DNA of 64,000 bases from Alviniconcha marisindica (GCA_018857735.1 JABMCL010003543.1:188501-252500); one strand, 5' to 3'. Positions 44,817 through 56,491 are shown, counted from the stretch's first letter. Program-made: numbers and translations. The notes: generated from the sequence alone by a model not told the origin.

Positions 44817-46914
44817 TGTGAACCGACGCCTCCGCCCTTTGCTGCATTTTGCACAGGTGATTTAGCAGTATTCTACAGCTCAAATTTAGTTCAGTGTTGG
44901 GATTGTGGTTTATTATGGTGCTTATTGTCAAACCGCTCGATTTGATGCCATTAAGCGTTGAAGTGAACACTGGAAGACGTTCTGATTTCTTAGCGCTTGT
45001 TAGCGTGACGTGTGCAAGACCTGCTTTGTCGTGAACATCCCGGTTCGGTCAGCAACCTGTCTCTGACACAGTAGAAAAGTAAGCGAAGGAATCGTATCAA
45101 ACATCGTGCACCTAGCTGAAGTTAACGTCTCCAGCATATAATACCCATCTAACAACGCCTTAGGTCTGCTAATTCTAATAGCTAGTTAATGGCAATCAAT
45201 TGCGCGTTAGAAATTTGATTAGTTCGTTATTTTGCAAGTATCCATTTGTAGGTCAGCAGGGAGCATGCAGCTACATTGCGGAATTTATACGCAACACACG
45301 ATCATGAATGTTTAATAAATTAATGTTCTGATTATTGATCAAAAGCGGAGCATTATCTACGAACAGTTCTTGCTCAGTGGAAGGAGTCTGCCCAATTCAA
45401 AGTTGACATTATGCTATTTTATGCAGTATTTGTAGTTTACTTTTTGCGTGCACCCGTACAAACGGTCTTTTCTCTTTGTGTTCATAAATAAATTTGTCAA
45501 GCCAGTGGCCCAGCAGGGATGAGCAGGGTCGTAGTGTGTGTGTGTGGGGGGGTACTAATCACAGGGCATAGCAGCAATATTAATATAAGCAGTTATTTAA
45601 CTTTATTGGTTTCAAGCCTGATGTCACTTGTCAGATACTGGAAATGGAATCATGGTCATCTGTTGGGATTTTTATTTTGTTCCGCAATATATGCTGAATC
45701 ACTCAACAATAGCTGAAACCCTCAGCCTTTTGTTACCAAATTTGGTATGATGGACTGTTGCATTCTGAGCTGGAGTGTGTGCAGTGACTTTCCAGTACTC
45801 AGGCATTGGTATTAACATTAACAGAAAGGGAGGAAAGGCGGTATTAGACTGCCAGTTTTTACTGATACAATTTTGCCTTTTACTGGTAAAAATAAAAGGT
45901 GCCAGCACAGAGTACCAGTCAAAATCTGTTGTTACGCTTCACTGTCTCTCCTTGCCTCTGTATGGTCTCTCTGACTGCTGAAACTGAGTGAAAGCATGCA
46001 GACTGTCCCCTGCATCCTGACCACCTTGCAGCATCCTGTTCAACATCTGTCATCAGCTGTATGATTGGGCTCACCCAGACTGGAAAGGTTGCCAATGCAG
46101 TCCTGTAGGTGGAAAGGTTGCCAATGCAGTCCTGTAGGCGGGCCAGATACACTGTACTGAGTGTTGCAATTATAATTTATAGTACTTTAGTAGCATTGCT
46201 GGGCAGGCCAAGTTGCTGTGAGCAACTAAGTGGTAGCCTCGTGAGTGCTAGGGGAGGGGGATTATTTTAAATCTTAGACAAATTTGCTGTGCAATCACAC
46301 AACTTGTTAAGTTTGACGCTGTGTGATATTCTCAGGCAAAACAGTTGACACCTTGACATTTTCTGTGTTTGTGAACACCTTTAAAAGTGGTATTATTTGT
46401 TTTTGATTTTTCATAGTCTTTTTAGTTTCTTCAAGCCTTTCAGTCTTTTGACTTTTTCAGTGTTTATGTGTTGAATTTAATTCTTTTTCTTTAGCTGTTC
46501 TATGGCATATGCTTCAATATCTTAATCATTTTCATTCTGCTTTAATATTAATTTTAAATTTATTGATGTTTCTTCCATAAAACTAAAAGGGCATACTTTT
46601 TTTTATGACAAAACAAATATACAACAGTCAAAGGAAATAGTGGTGCACAATCTGACATATATATATACTATATAGTTATAAAACAAGGTGGGGGATGGAA
46701 AAAGAATGTAAGAACAAATCTGGAGGAAGGAGGGGGGAAAACACACCTAACAAAACAACAACAAACACAGAAAAAGAACATAGGACTAAGAGCAAATGTA
46801 GAAAATGGCACAAAGTCTAAAATGTTGGTTAATAGTTAATAATGAAATATTGATTTAGCATTCATATTCATAAACACCTTTTTGTTAGTAGTATGTGTAT
46901 TTTATTTTTTACAG
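44817..46914 (+). promoter_or_regulatory. Divergent promoter and 5'UTR intron of SR gene 3
   Basis: CpG-richer from about 44740 to 45130, including a TGACGT (CRE-like) at about 45006. A candidate 5'UTR donor AGAAAA|GTAAGC ends an exon at 45078. A 29-bp perfect direct duplication (46081-46109, 46110-46138) and a poly-purine stretch near 46690-46800 lie in the presumed intron. Confidence 0.4.
46081..46138 (+). repeat. 29-bp perfect tandem duplication
   Basis: Two identical units opening TGGAAAGGTTGCCAATGCAG. It lies in the presumed 5'UTR intron of SR gene 3. Confidence 0.95.
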
Positions 46915-47158
46915 GTCATCAAATTGAAGTGGAACAAGTACAGAAATTTCAACAACACACAATGTCTCGTGACTCAAGGTCCAAGGTGTATGTAGGGGAT
47001 TTGGGTTATGGAACAACAAAAGAGGAACTTGAGGAAAAGTTTGCAAAGTATGGACAGTTGCGCAGTGTGTGGATAGCCAGAAAGCCACCTGGCTTTGCCT
47101 TTGTGGAGTATGAGGATCCTCGGGATGCTGAAGATGCTATCAGGGGTCTGAGTGGAAT
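46915..47158 (+). CDS. SRSF3-like: SR gene 3, first coding exon
   Basis: Starts after TATTTTTTACAG; ATG at 46962 in AATGTCTCG. Donor GGAAT|GTAAGT; retention reads ATG TAA. Confidence 0.92.
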
Positions 47159-50100
47159 GTAAGTGGTTATCGTCTTCACATTTGTTCATGATCATGGGTG
47201 TTGAGTGACAGGTTGTGAGTCTTCTACTTCTGTAGTTCTAGAAGCTTTCATCTTGCATTTAGTTGCAAATTCAGTACAAATTCAATTTAGTTGCTTTAAC
47301 TGTGCTGAACATGATAATCAAATATAATCAGATCATTAAAAAATATATTTAAAAAAGAAAGGGTGAGGGGATGGTTGTTACTGATTGTTAAGTAGTTTAT
47401 TAGTTAAAACAGCAGTGTAATAAAGCAGTTCCAGTCATTAAATCAGGTGAACTTATTAAGAGAGTTGCTCCTCTGCATGAGACATTTAGAATTATACGTT
47501 GTACACTGTTTTGGAATCTACTTTTTATTTGCAATACATTTTGGTTTGATTGATTTTTTAACTTTACAAGTCCCCAAGACTTTATTAAGCCTGTTTAGCT
47601 TCTGGGTCTTTTGGTAGAACTTTCCATGTATTAATAGGCGAAGTTGGCATTACTATTATATTATTATACTGTTAGTGTTGTGCTATAGTACAGTCGGTAC
47701 AATTGATGAGTTATGCATTAGTAACGTGTTTTGAAGTTGTTGGAAACTGCCCTTATTGTAGCTACATTGTGTTTTAAAACCAGTCGCATCAATGGGCGAA
47801 GAGCCCGTGTTGAGATGGCATCAGGCCGACGAAACCCTGGCCCTCGATACGGCAGTGGTGGTGGTGGTGGTGGTGGTGGCGGCGGTGGCCGGGGCAGGGG
47901 ACCACCCTCTAGGGGCAGACCGTCCTATGATGACTATCGCCCTCCTCGCAGATTCCGGTAAGTCAGTCCAGCAGAAACTGCACCTAAGCCTAAGTTGTTG
48001 TTTGCCATTGTGACTATGGTGATTTCTTTGATGAAAGTAAATGTGTCATGCTCTTTTTAGTCATTTTGTCATGCTTTGTTTAAGTGGTCAAGAGAGAGCT
48101 GGATCTATATGGTTATGTTCATAGACATGTTGTTCTCTTTCGAGTCTAAGAATAAGACTGTGACGATCCATCCAGTCCATCAAGGCAAAGTGGTAAGAGC
48201 AGTATATGTGTTACCTATAAAATAAATATACAATGCACAAATGTTTAAATGGATTTTCTAGGTGTGTACATGCTGTTTATGATACTGGCAGGACATCTGC
48301 ATTAATGATCACCAAAGAAAAGTGCACGCAACCCTAATAGTAGTAGTAATAAATAATGTCAGCTTGGTGAACAGCTGTTGCTTTCCCCAGGCAAGTATAA
48401 TTTGATGGTAATGGTATGGTATATCAAAACCAGCAGCAGCATCTTTGTTGTTTGAAGTGCTTTTTAGCACACCTTTGACAACAAATATGGCTTTTTTTTA
48501 AAGCACATAATTCGTTACGATAAATAACAATACATAAATTTCAATGTTGCTACATGTATTTTGCTGAGGGTCCCTGTCCAGACATGCACAAAACTACACA
48601 CCCAAAAGGTCATCAGTGAGCATTTTAAGACGCACGTACTTGAGAAAAATGAAAAACCAGTCACTGACTTAATGTTAAATAATTTACTTTTGAAATAGCT
48701 ACATTTTTAAAAATTGATGATTTACTAGCTTAAAACTGAAATGCTGGAGGAAAATGTGAAAACCTTCAAACAAAATGACTTTGTTGGCCATATAACTTGA
48801 GGATGACTTTGTTATCCACGTCACTGAAGGTATGACATAAAAACACCATGCATGGTAGGCTATTATTAGGAAAGATACGTACTGTTGCAGAAGCTTGGAA
48901 CTGAAAGAAGTGCCTCGTGGAAGTAACAGTAACAGTTTTCATCCTAGCTGGAAATTGGAGTTGCATTCAGCCTTATACATTAAAGTAGACACTGAAATAT
49001 AGGCATTTCTTCAGACCATGTATGCTTCTTAAAATATCTGTGGACTTTTTGGGTTGTGTGCTTTGCTGCTGTCTGAGCTAGGGAACTTGGGACTGGGACA
49101 TGTATGCATATTGCCATTGACTGATTTAGTCACATGTAAACCTATGCTAAACTTGATTAAATTTGGCTGTGTGCACTCTTTTTTGGTGTGAATTGTCATT
49201 TGAATCATGATAACAGTATAAGTATCACTTGCCTAAAGAAACGATCACAATTTTTTTGTTTGACTTTTTGTCATTGAATGATTGACTGATTGAGATAAAC
49301 AATGTAGACTGTTCTGTGGATGAGTTTGTGCTCCGTGTTGACTGAAGTTTCCAATGGCCCAAATTTACAGGATGACTCGTGCCCTCCTGCTCCCTCCAGG
49401 CTCCTGACTCGCTCGTAGCTCCGTACAGTACGCCCCCTGGCTTCGGCCTTCCTGTCTGCTCCATAGTGTTCAGCGCAATGCTCGCTCTCTCGCTCCTTCG
49501 TCAGTAAATAGCTGACCTTCTGCTATGCCCTTTGGCCCTGCTGCATTCCGTGAAGTTCGCCATCTAAAGTTCACACCTTCTCGAAACATCTGCCCCTTCG
49601 ATCTGTAGTCCTCTGATTTGGGCTCCGCAAAAGGTTCTCAATGCCTTTCGGCTTGCTTCACTCGACATGTGGTACACTGGCTACCATATCTCGGCGTGTC
49701 GGCTGTTCGTTTCGTTTCATCTGGGGTATGCTAGAATTTTGCCCTGTTACGGTAACTCGTTTTGTGTATACATAACTTTTTTTAAAAAGTGTGTGTAGTC
49801 CTTTGATTTGCTTTTGAGATTTCTAAGTGTTGTTATAATGTGTCTGGGTTTCTGTGTTTGAGTAAATAAAAAGTGATAGTAGATAAACTTTGGATAATCC
49901 TCCTTTAAAAAAAAAAAATGTGTTAACCCTTTTGCAGGTTAGGTAACAGAAGTAATGTGAAGTGTTTGTAATGTAACGTTTATGTCGCAATGTTTTATAT
50001 ATATATATATATCACTATATTAGTGTTAGGGGAAAACGTTCAGTTTTTTTAGTTTTCACTGATTACATTTTGAGTTTAAATGTTTTTAATGACCAAGGAT

Positions 50101-51610
50101 ATAATTTTGGCAAGTACTGGATTTTATTTTGACTGGATTCATGATGTTTGGAGTAAGTTTGCTAGATGTGAATTGAAGTGAAATAATTGCGTAGTATGTT
50201 TTGTATTTAGTTTATATCTTAGCCTTCACAGCATTTTGTTTTCTTACCCAGTCCACACTTGCAAAGTTGCATTCAAATGCAGATGGTAAGACTCTGCCAG
50301 AATTTCTCTGTGAAACGTATGTGTAATCTTGACTGTTCACTGTACTTGCGATTATTTGTACACAGAATAGTTCATATCTGTTTTATCTTGCGGCCCATTA
50401 CAGTAGAACTAGAAGTACTGGAAAGAAATCAAGTTAAAAAAGCAAAGAAAGAAACTGCTATTATTATTAAGTAGGGAACAACAGACTGGTGTGGACATTT
50501 TGATTGCCCACTTTCATGGGTTCCAGAAACAAACAAGAATCACACAGACTGTATTGGGATGCTAACCATTAATTCTTTTGGATGCTGAATTTTTTTGGAG
50601 AAAGACTTGTTTTTTCACCAAACCTGTTGGCTGTGTACTGCAGTTACTTGTGGTTGTGGAAAGTACTAAAAACTTTAATGTGAGTAAATCGAGAATTAAA
50701 GAAATTTCATCTAGGATCATCATTTTAGATATAATTATTATTAATGCCCACAGTGTGTGGCTTTGAATAATAATAATAATAAATTATTAAATTAATTACC
50801 CTCCTCCGAGTCTGGTGTACCACATGCATATATGTAGCTGGCGTGGCACGTGTTCATACTGAGTGTGAGGTCAGAAATAAAGTACTGTGAAGGTTGATGG
50901 GATATGAAATATTAGTGTCCTAAAGCTGAATGTAATTGCAATTAATTAAAGGTCTCAGTTTTGAAATATTAAACAATTTACCTGCATAAATCAGTTAACA
51001 AAAAGTGTGTGAGAGAGAGACAGTGTGTGTGATGAGGGAGAGAGAGAAACTGCATGTGTGTGTGTGAGCATTGAAGGACATTCACATGAAGATGTGACCA
51101 TAGAATTTTCATGAGTTGTCGTGCAGGATAAATCTGGTGTGAAAGATGATGATGTGGGGCTTAACGTCCTCAGGTTTGTGAGTAAGTGGAAGTGGCTTAG
51201 TGTGATGGTCAGCAAGGGAATTGACATGGAAGTGAATGAAGGCTAAACAGATGTTGGTTTTTACAGGGACTCCAAGTCACGCAGTCGCAGCGTCTCTGTG
51301 TCTCCACCACGAAACAGGAATCGTAACTTGAGCCATAGTCGCAGCAGGTGTGTACAGTTTGTTTTATATGTGTATGTGTGTGTTTTTTATGCCTAGTTAA
51401 CCTGAGCATGAAACAGGTATATATGCTTCTCCAAAGCATTTCTTTTTTTGTACTTGGGAATTCCACATGGGAGCTGCCTGTGTTGTTCAAAGGCAGTCTA
51501 ATTCTGAAGAGCTAAAGCCTTTGCAAAAATAAATGCATTCCGTCTCATTGTAAAATGCATTCTGTCTTTTTGTAAAATGCATTCTGTCTTCTTGTCATTT
51601 CAGGAGCTAG
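46962..51610 (+). CDS. SRSF3-like: SRSF3/Rbp1-like splicing factor, tandem copy 3
   Basis: Join 46962-47158, 47784-47957, 51267-51347, 51604-51610 (197+174+81+7 nt, 152 aa). RRM with RNP2 VYVGDL and RNP1 [11 protein letters not shown]; first exon [20 protein letters not shown], closing [15 protein letters not shown]. The hinge holds an 11-Gly run coded by GGT/GGC repeats, then [20 protein letters not shown]. The RS exon gives [18 protein letters not shown] and SHSRSR, then Arg-Ser-stop. No zinc knuckle. It is closer to copy 2 than to copy 1 across the RRM. Phase-2 introns throughout. The upstream ATG at 46893 is intronic: the acceptor TTTTTTACAG ends at 46914 and 47 bases of leader precede the true start. 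Confidence 0.93.
47784..47957 (+). CDS. SRSF3-like: SR gene 3, second coding exon with poly-Gly hinge
   Basis: The acceptor TTTTAAAACCAG ends at 47783; donor TTCCG|GTAAGT, where retention reads CGG TAA. The Gly run at about 47856-47888 is a (GGT)n repeat and may vary in length between alleles. Confidence 0.92.
49371..49725 (+). other. Candidate poison cassette exon, SR gene 3
   Basis: A C/T- and CpG-rich island whose edges coincide with an acceptor (CCCAAATTTACAG ending at 49370) and a donor (CTGGG|GTATGC at 49726), giving 355 nt. From exon 2 it reads CG|G ATG ACT CGT and stops at TGA after 12 codons ([12 protein letters not shown]). Flanks on both sides return at once to AT-rich intron. It has the same intron position as the islands in copies 1 and 2. 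Confidence 0.6.
51267..51347 (+). CDS. SRSF3-like: SR gene 3, RS-domain exon
   Basis: The acceptor GGTTTTTACAG ends at 51266. Frame from [21 protein letters not shown] and on to SRSR. Donor GCAG|GTGTGT. Confidence 0.92.
51529..51594 (+). repeat. 22-bp tandem repeat x3 before the last acceptor of SR gene 3
   Basis: Units at 51529, 51551 and 51573, consensus TAAAATGCATTCTGTCTTTT plus TG; the last two differ at one base. The array ends nine bases before the terminal exon and contains its pyrimidine tract, so the presumed branch/pyrimidine region is triplicated. Confidence 0.95.
51604..51610 (+). CDS. SRSF3-like: SR gene 3, terminal micro-coding exon
   Basis: The acceptor CTTGTCATTTCAG ends at 51603; G AGC TAG completes Arg, then Ser-stop. 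The remaining exon is 3'UTR. Confidence 0.8.
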
Positions 51611-54403
51611 AGCATGAGCCATTGCAGAAGGGAATGATGGATTGAGTGTCCAGCCTGCAGCACACTTTCAGCGTTGAACAAGGGCAGAGGAGGCTGAATT
51701 TTGTCGTCACCTTAAAGTGGAAAGCCACCATGTTTTAGTTGCGTCCCTTGTGTTGTAATGCTTTAGCTTGATCTGATGTCTGTTGCGGGTTTTCGTGAAA
51801 GCGATGGTGAAGCAAACGTCTTAATTTCTGAACAAATGTATTAAGCTACGCACCTTGCAGAGCTGTTCCGAGGAAGCAGCCAGTTGTGAACGGCTTGAAA
51901 GATGCAGTGGTATGCATTTGTTTTAAGCAGGTTTTTAAGTTGACAGTGTTTCTAGGTGAAGTTCATGTTTGTGTGTGCAAGTGGAGTGGTTGGGAGGAAG
52001 AGAGTGGGGAGAGAGAAGGTTGTGTGTGTGTGTGATGGAAGTGACTGACAGGAGCCGTTTGAATGACATGAATTGTTTTCACAAATCATCATAACATTGA
52101 TTAGTTAAAACCAGCATGGCCCCGCTTGCATTATCAGCATCATTTTGTCAGTGTTTTTGAATGTTTTGGTAATCATCACTGATGTTCATACAGTTATTTT
52201 GATCAGTTTGTGTGAAAGTTATAAATAATATTTTTTTTTAATGAAAAAAACACTATACTCTCAGTCCATATTAGAGTATATTGGTGGAGGGATTGAGTCT
52301 GAAGTAGGATCAAGTTAGCTTTGGAGTGTTCATATCAAGTTCCTTTGACCTTATTAAACAATCATCTTCGCATTTAAAAACTAAGTGTTTTTGTTCTGGG
52401 TCAGACAGTTGAGTTGCTGGTATTATTGACTGATTGAAAAGTAAAAGTTACACTTCTCTTTAGGAGCATTGTTTCCCGTATTCTTGGTGCAGTGCAACAT
52501 TTGTTTGAAACAGTCTACTGCATTACTTTTTTTTTACTGCTATACCTGTTAAGTGCTTATGACTCTATGAGTATAATTGTTCTGCCTTATTTGCTTTTAT
52601 GTTACATGGATATATTTTGTATAGGTGTGAAAGGTTGCTTGTGTTAAAATGGGCAGGTTGGAAGTGAGTAACAACAAATGAGCCACAGCCAGATGTTTCA
52701 GATGTTGATTATTTATTTTTAGTTGGCATCCAAGCGAGACAGTGGGTGCTTCTTGCATCTCTCCTTGCACTGACTCTGTCTCCAAGAGGCATCGAAAAAC
52801 AGACTGATAAGCGAAAGAAGAATTGCAATTGAGTGACGTCAGAATAAGAAAAGGCTAGGCTGACGCTGAGAGATAGAGTGACATACAGAGTACAGTAAAA
52901 CAGCGCCAGTGCACAGATGCACTCAGTCACATAGGTATTGTTCACATTCATACTCGTTACCTGTGTGTGTTGACCATTCAGATTTAGATCACTAGATGCT
53001 TTATTCTTTAAACTCGTGACTGTAACTGTTTATCTTGACTTCATATAAAGGTGCTTCAGAGGGGCCATTATGTATCTTGTTTGACATATAAAAAAAACAA
53101 GATCAAGTTATGGCCGCGAAGTGTTGATCTGAGATTGAACAAATTAAACTGGCATTTCAGTTCCACTGTTGCTAAGCCTGATAAAGTAACTTACTTTGTA
53201 TGCCACTGAGCTTGTGAAGAGTATGACTGTGAACCATTGTATTTTTATTGTGAGTTTGCTATTGTAGCTTTCAGTATTTTATTATTACTTTTTCCCCCTC
53301 CATCTAATGACCAGTCATGATACATTTTTAAGCATTTTTTTTCTTCTTCTTTTTCTCACAGATCTGTTAACCAGGCTAAAAAAATGGAAAAAAAGGCTGC
53401 TTGTACATATTTTAAGTATTCAATTCAGCTTACATGTGCATTTCTTTTAGTGAAACTGAGGCTTAATCATGTCTGAAGGGAGACAAAATCTTCAGTCTAA
53501 CAAACCTACTTTAACCCAGCACTTTGAATAAAAGTGACTACATGTTTGAAATAATCTGAACTGACAGGAAAGCTGTGTTTGGCCTTGGAACTGGTATGGC
53601 CTTTCAAGTGCACGTAACGTCAGCTTCATCTCAGTTGTTCAACAGCTGGGTTCTGTAGCTTTGTCAGTAAAACTGAAAGATGATTCATTGCATAACAGAA
53701 AAGTATTAGTAATGAAAACATGAGAAAGAATTAATCAGAAATGTAATTTAGGGAAAATGTGTGTAAATTACTCAGTTTCACCTTTTTTCATCCAGTTTTT
53801 GTTGTTGAAATACAAGCAATAGGACGTCACTTATCACTGCTAGCAAAAACAGTTTTTTAGAAGGCCAAACAGCTGTTTTTTGGTGAACATAGAATTTCTA
53901 AGTGGTTTTGGCACTGTTTCTCTTGGGGAAAAATGACATGCCACACTTGAAAATATTTCTCATACATACCCCACCATCTTATCTTTTTTTAAGTAGGTGA
54001 GGTCAGTGAGGCCTGTAATGGGAATATCTTCTTTAACTAGTTCAAGGCCCCAAAACGGGGCATCTGGTAAATTTCCAGTAGCCCAAACCTGAAAAATGTT
54101 TTCTCTTGCAGTGTGTTGTGTGAAGTCTCATATTTTTCCAGTATTTTGAAGAGCTCGCAAGGAAAAGGAAATTACCTGTACACATCAGATGTAGAAAATA
54201 ATCACAAAATAAACTAAAATAGCTAATAAGTATAGTTTGGTTTTGAGATTATATTCTGATGGGATAGTACTGATTGATAAGGTTCATCATGGATTCTTTT
54301 AGTTTCAGCTACCCTAGTACTTGTGATGTGTAAAATGATGACACTTGTCCGAATAACGTACATTGTACTTGACTTTTTGTGTCCTTTTGATGTTAAAAAT
54401 AAA
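51611..54403 (+). other. Presumed 3'UTR of SR gene 3
   Basis: AT-rich sequence with AATAAA at 53527-53532 and 54398-54403. The latter is followed by TTTTGTGCTGTCTC, a reasonable downstream element. Other short frames here are not supported. Confidence 0.4.
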
Positions 54404-55561
54404 ATTTCTTACTTAAATGTTTTGTGCTGTCTCATCATGATATGATCAAGCATAGCAATACTTAAATGTTTGTCTTTTGTGGTGTCTGTTCAGGATATGA
54501 ATAAACAGCAATGCAGTGAGAACAGTTTGGTTTCCCAGCCTGACCGCACACAAACGCATGCACAAAAAACCAAACTCAAAAACAACCTAAGCATGCTTAG
54601 TCTGTCGTGTAAGGAAATGAAGATTGCTTGCAAGCATTGCAATAGGTTTGAAATCAGCGACAGCAATGTAAGAAGAAAACCTGTTAATTGTTTCACTTGA
54701 TTTTGATTAAAAATGCATTTATTCAATTGAAGCTGAATAACCAGGTGGTGAATTCTGATTCGTAATTATTTATTTTGAAATGGCACACTCAGTAACTGAA
54801 TGAGATTAGAGTGACGCGTCCAGAAGACATAAAAGACCAGACTAAACATTACTATGAGCCACCCATCTCTCTGGTATTACGCTCGTCTTTCTGGTATAAC
54901 GCTTGTTTTTCCTGATATTGCGCTCACCCTCTGCATTTGCCAGACGTTAAAATTTATTCGGGGGGCACGCAGCGACTCCTGATTGGTCTACTGTTTTGAA
55001 AGGCCGCTGCCTTAACCTGACAAGAAACGCATGTGCAGAACGTGTATGGCCGCACGCATTATTCCTAGCCAAATCTAAGGCAAAATGCCCCCCCCCCCCA
55101 GATTCTATACATATATGATAAAATTACAAAACAAAGTATTTTTAACTCTACCACATGCCAAATCACAGAAAGAATCAGGACGTAACTAATGCCTTGTTTT
55201 CAAAGATATCGTTTAAGGCTGCCACAGCATAGTTTAAAATAACAAAAGACATTGCGTGAAACAACATTATTCGAGCATGAACGGCTTGCCCGAAACCAGG
55301 GGAAGTAACTCCAAAACAGTTTAAAACTAGCACCGTGGCAAATGGCTTATTTCAGTAAATAAACAGCCGTGAAGACTGAACCGGGTCAAAGGGTTGCGCT
55401 TCTTCAACGTGGGTCGCCGGATTGGGTTTATTCAGTGTGGTTCAAGTGGTCACGTTTAGATTCAGCATGAATTAAATGGGTAACGTTCACTGTGGGGTCA
55501 AAAGACGAACATTGCTGAACGTGGCTCAAACAGCAACTTTGAACAATGGTCTAAGGCTAAC
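54404..55561. other. Non-coding stretch with a short 3x20-bp repeat
   Basis: At 54870-54932 a TCTGGTATTACGCTCGTC-like motif occurs three times with changes (ATAACGCTTG, ATATTGCGCTC). A 12-C run sits near 55088. Nothing else recognised. Confidence 0.5.
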
Positions 55562-55795
55562 GGGGGGGCGGAGGTTATATACTATCGCTACACTGTCACA
55601 CCAGAATGATTCCGGCATTAAGATGGGCAGCGATGAGAGCCATTTTAATTTTCAGTAGGAAGTGATGGACAAAGTCACAGGACAGTGTCCACAAATCACA
55701 ACTTTTGAAGAGAAAGGAGAGCCGAAGCGGTATCGAACCGAGGTCCTTCCGCTTACCAACCTAACGCCTTACCGCTAGGCCAAACCGGCTCACTA
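55562..55795 (-). mobile_element. tRNA-derived SINE, head and body
   Basis: The minus strand begins GAGCCGGTTTGGCCTAGCGG: the A box TGGCCTAGCGG and the B box GGTTCGATACC both fit the pol III consensus. The body matches the 9897-10213 copy. The 3' tail (AACGTCCACAG module) is missing. This is the best-preserved head in the window. Confidence 0.92.
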
Positions 55796-56107
55796 CTGGT
55801 CAAGCAAACCCATGGACCTATATATATACACTGATAGGTCCTTGAGCATACCCATGGACCTACATATGTATCAAACCCGTCAAGTTCGGTCCGAACTCCG
55901 TCCAGGCCTCCCGCCACACACTTGAAATTTCGAGTCAGTACCATTTCATTCCCAGGCTCTACCATATTTTCTTTCTACGCTTATTACAAGATCTGATTTC
56001 ACCATGTAAGACACGATTCGCTACAGTTCCTCCAAGTCCTGAATACACTTCAAGCACATCATCTGCAGAAATACTACAGAAACCATAGCTTTTCTCACTA
56101 GGACTAA

Positions 56108-56491
56108 TCAGGCACTGGAACAATGTCTTCGATCCACCGACCGCGACCTGCCCAGCCCCCTGACGTCCCAAGACTGACCTACCCCGTCGTCAATGAGGCT
56201 CTTGCATTGATTGCGCGAGTCTACCGTTGATATTAATAGACATAGCTCGCTTTTCCGGCTTACTCTTACGAAGACTTTCCGAAGACCGGAGTTACTCATC
56301 CTGTCTCCTTTGTCTTGCGAATTCAAAGCGTTGGCGGTCATCACTTCACGGTGAAGATGCGGGTGGAGCTTCCGGTCTTGGCGGCGGAAGCGACCGTAGA
56401 CACCACGACCCCGAAACGTGTCCTTGACCCGCGCAGCCAGAATAAGGAGAGATTGACCTCCGTCGAAAAGTAGAGTGCTGGCAAAAGCCAC
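56108..56491 (-). CDS. HISAT-like gene, exon 2 (acetyl-CoA binding core)
   Basis: The acceptor TGTTCTGGCAG ends at 56492. The frame is open for 127 codons. The residues FRGRGVYGRF fit GNAT motif A (R/Q-x-x-G-x-G/A). The last about 30 codons (after DSRNQCKSLI) look unlike the family and may be past a further frame break. Confidence 0.65.
   Translation of the reverse strand: MAFASTLLFDGGQSLLILAARVKDTFRGRGVYGRFRRQDRKLHPHLHREVMTANALNSQDKGDRMSNSGLRKVFVRVSRKSELCLLISTVDSRNQCKSLIDDGVGQSWDVRGLGRSRSVDRRHCSSA

Noticed and set aside
50252..50285. 34-nt micro-exon between CTTACCCAG and ATG|GTAAGA in SR gene 3
   Set aside because: It has acceptable splice sites and no stop, but it would shift the phase of the RS exon, and it has no counterpart in the other copies.
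24899..50285. CRISPR array or bacterial-type operon
   Set aside because: Nothing of the kind: split genes, animal repeat families and no spaced palindromic repeats.
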